The position numbers and the translations under genes were made by a program. 64,000 bases of DNA, taken from contig CANQNE010000004.1 in assembly GCA_947625135.1 (NCBI GenBank), positions 24,595 through 88,594 of the forward strand, written 5' to 3'. The DNA is from an uncultured Lachnospiraceae bacterium (GTDB lineage Bacteria > Bacillota > Clostridia > Lachnospirales > Lachnospiraceae). Positions 63,058-64,000 of the stretch are shown here, piece by piece; the first letter of the stretch is position 1, and each line of letters starts with the position of its first letter. The notes below the pieces were generated by a model. It was not told the origin of the DNA. It worked only from the letters and a program-made list of their open reading frames with translations, and did no database searches.

Positions 63058-64000
63058 GGACACTATATCTGGATTGCGGAATGGGCGCTGGGGGAGATAT
63101 GCTGACTGCCGCGCTTTTGGAGCTTTTGCCTGAACCGGATCAATTTGTGGACAGGCTGAATGCGCTCGGAATCCCCGGCGTGGTATTCCGCAAAGAAAAA
63201 ACGGTCAAATGTGGCATCACCGGCACACATATATCTGTTCTCATTCAGGGCGCGGAAGAAGGAACGGAGGATCACCGTCACGAACACGACCATGGACACG
63301 ACCATACGCATGAACATGAGCATGAACATACGCACGAGCATGAACATACGCACGAACATGAGCATGAACACGGACACCACCATCACAGCGGGATGCACGA
63401 AATAGAACATATCGTTGCGGATTTGAAGCTCCCGGAAAAAGTTGAAAAAGATGTCCTTGCGGTTTACAGACTGATCGCTGAGGCGGAAAGTCACGCCCAC
63501 GGCGTGCCCGTTTCCGATATTCATTTCCACGAAGTCGGCACAATGGACGCGGTTGCGGACATTACGGCTGTCTGTCTCCTGATGAATGAGCTTGCGCCGG
63601 ATGAAGTGATATGCTCTCCCGTTCACGTCGGAAGCGGTCATGTCAGATGCGCCCACGGGATCCTGCCTGTTCCGGCGCCCGCGACAGCATTCATTTTACA
63701 AGGCGTACCCACTTATGGAGGCGGCGTCGAGGGGGAACTGTGCACCCCAACGGGAGCGGCTCTGCTCAAACACTTTGTCGATCGTTTCGGCGATATGCCC
63801 GTGATGAAGACACAGGCCATCGGCTATGGAATGGGGAGAAAGGATTTTGAAAGGGCGAATTGCGTCCGCACCATGTTCGGTGAAGGCGGGGACAAAACGG
63901 ACGTCGTTTTAGAGCTTTCCTGCAATGTGGACGATATGACGGCTGAGGAGATCGGCTTTGCAATGGATCGCCTTTTTGAAGGCGGCGCAAACGAGGTCTT
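63054..64000 (+). CDS. larC: nickel insertion protein LarC, truncated by the window edge
   Basis: LarC inserts nickel into the pincer nucleotide in a CTP-dependent reaction. About 315 residues are visible, starting R-T-L-Y-L-D-C-G-M-G-A-G-G-D-M-L. A strikingly His-rich segment (about residues 77-120, mainly E-H and T-H-E-H repeats, then H-H-H-H) should bind or buffer nickel. Later motifs include H-F-H-E-V-G-T-M-D-A, G-R-K-D-F-E-R-A-N and N-V-D-D-M-T-A-E-E-I-G. In Lactiplantibacillus plantarum the protein is split into LarC1 and LarC2 joined by ribosomal frameshifting. Here a single frame already reaches the NVDDMT region, so no shift is needed up to the edge. Confidence 0.94.
   Translation, partial: MRTLYLDCGMGAGGDMLTAALLELLPEPDQFVDRLNALGIPGVVFRKEKTVKCGITGTHISVLIQGAEEGTEDHRHEHDHGHDHTHEHEHEHTHEHEHTHEHEHEHGHHHHSGMHEIEHIVADLKLPEKVEKDVLAVYRLIAEAESHAHGVPVSDIHFHEVGTMDAVADITAVCLLMNELAPDEVICSPVHVGSGHVRCAHGILPVPAPATAFILQGVPTYGGGVEGELCTPTGAALLKHFVDRFGDMPVMKTQAIGYGMGRKDFERANCVRTMFGEGGDKTDVVLELSCNVDDMTAEEIGFAMDRLFEGGANEV

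Noticed and set aside
63054..64000. Programmed frameshift in larC as in Lactiplantibacillus plantarum
   Set aside because: The visible sequence reads in one frame from the start through the N-V-D-D-M-T region, so no shift is needed in the part seen.

Overview
The window looks like a chromosome segment of a spore-forming, anaerobic Gram-positive gut bacterium of the Clostridia, most likely Lachnospiraceae. Reasons: strong AGGAGG-type ribosome binding sites throughout; sporulation and germination genes (spoIIP, gpr, a GerMN lipoprotein, a GerA-family receptor subunit); AddAB instead of RecBCD; oxygen-sensitive class III ribonucleotide reductase; many plant-pectin enzymes with dockerin-type modules. 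No insertion sequence, prophage, CRISPR array or rRNA was seen. There is one tRNA gene, tRNA-Glu(CUC). The family and genus are inferred; nothing in the window proves them.

Layout. 1-1054: a LysR regulator behind a perfect consensus promoter, with paired palindromes at its start point. 1449-10470: a glycosidase operon (GH43-like propeller, two GH42 beta-galactosidases, a TraX-family membrane protein, a GH106-like enzyme). 10498-11845: a DUF3887 lipoprotein and a DUF2156 protein. 11888-18882: addB-addA. 18985-25439: arginine biosynthesis, argG divergent from argC-GNAT-argJ-argB-argD, with ARG boxes over the argC promoter. 25474-31822: a ComEA-like lipoprotein, a response regulator, a sensor kinase, a GerMN lipoprotein and ComEC. 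31753-33990 (minus strand): gpr-spoIIP. 34211-35797: a PadR module and rpsT. 35931-42380: xylulokinase, a fucose/arabinose isomerase-like protein and a dockerin-bearing pectate lyase. 42464-43447: holA. 43606-45512: a zinc-type binding lipoprotein and a CPBP protein lacking its catalytic residues. 45636-48841: nrdD-nrdG-dut under tandem NrdR boxes. 49009-50397: a GerA-family protein. 50500-60417: a second dockerin pectate lyase, then three tandem secreted LamG-dockerin proteins. 60614-60685: tRNA-Glu. 60885-64000: a nickel-pincer cofactor locus (DUF3842, two small membrane proteins, larB, larC running off the edge).

How the genes fit together. The glycosidases (galactan, arabinan and rhamnosyl side chains), the PL1 lyases (polygalacturonan backbone) and the isomerase/kinase pair form a dispersed pectin-use programme. 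Five secreted proteins carry dockerin-type modules but no cohesin is encoded here, so their partner must lie elsewhere. The three LamG-dockerin proteins lack a recognisable catalytic domain and are the best candidates for an undescribed surface assembly. The lar locus contains a leader whose four GTATGC-type segments can form mutually exclusive terminator and antiterminator structures, upstream of two uncharacterised membrane proteins. The dispersed order of gpr, spoIIP, rpsT and holA suggests that accessory cassettes were inserted into a housekeeping neighbourhood.
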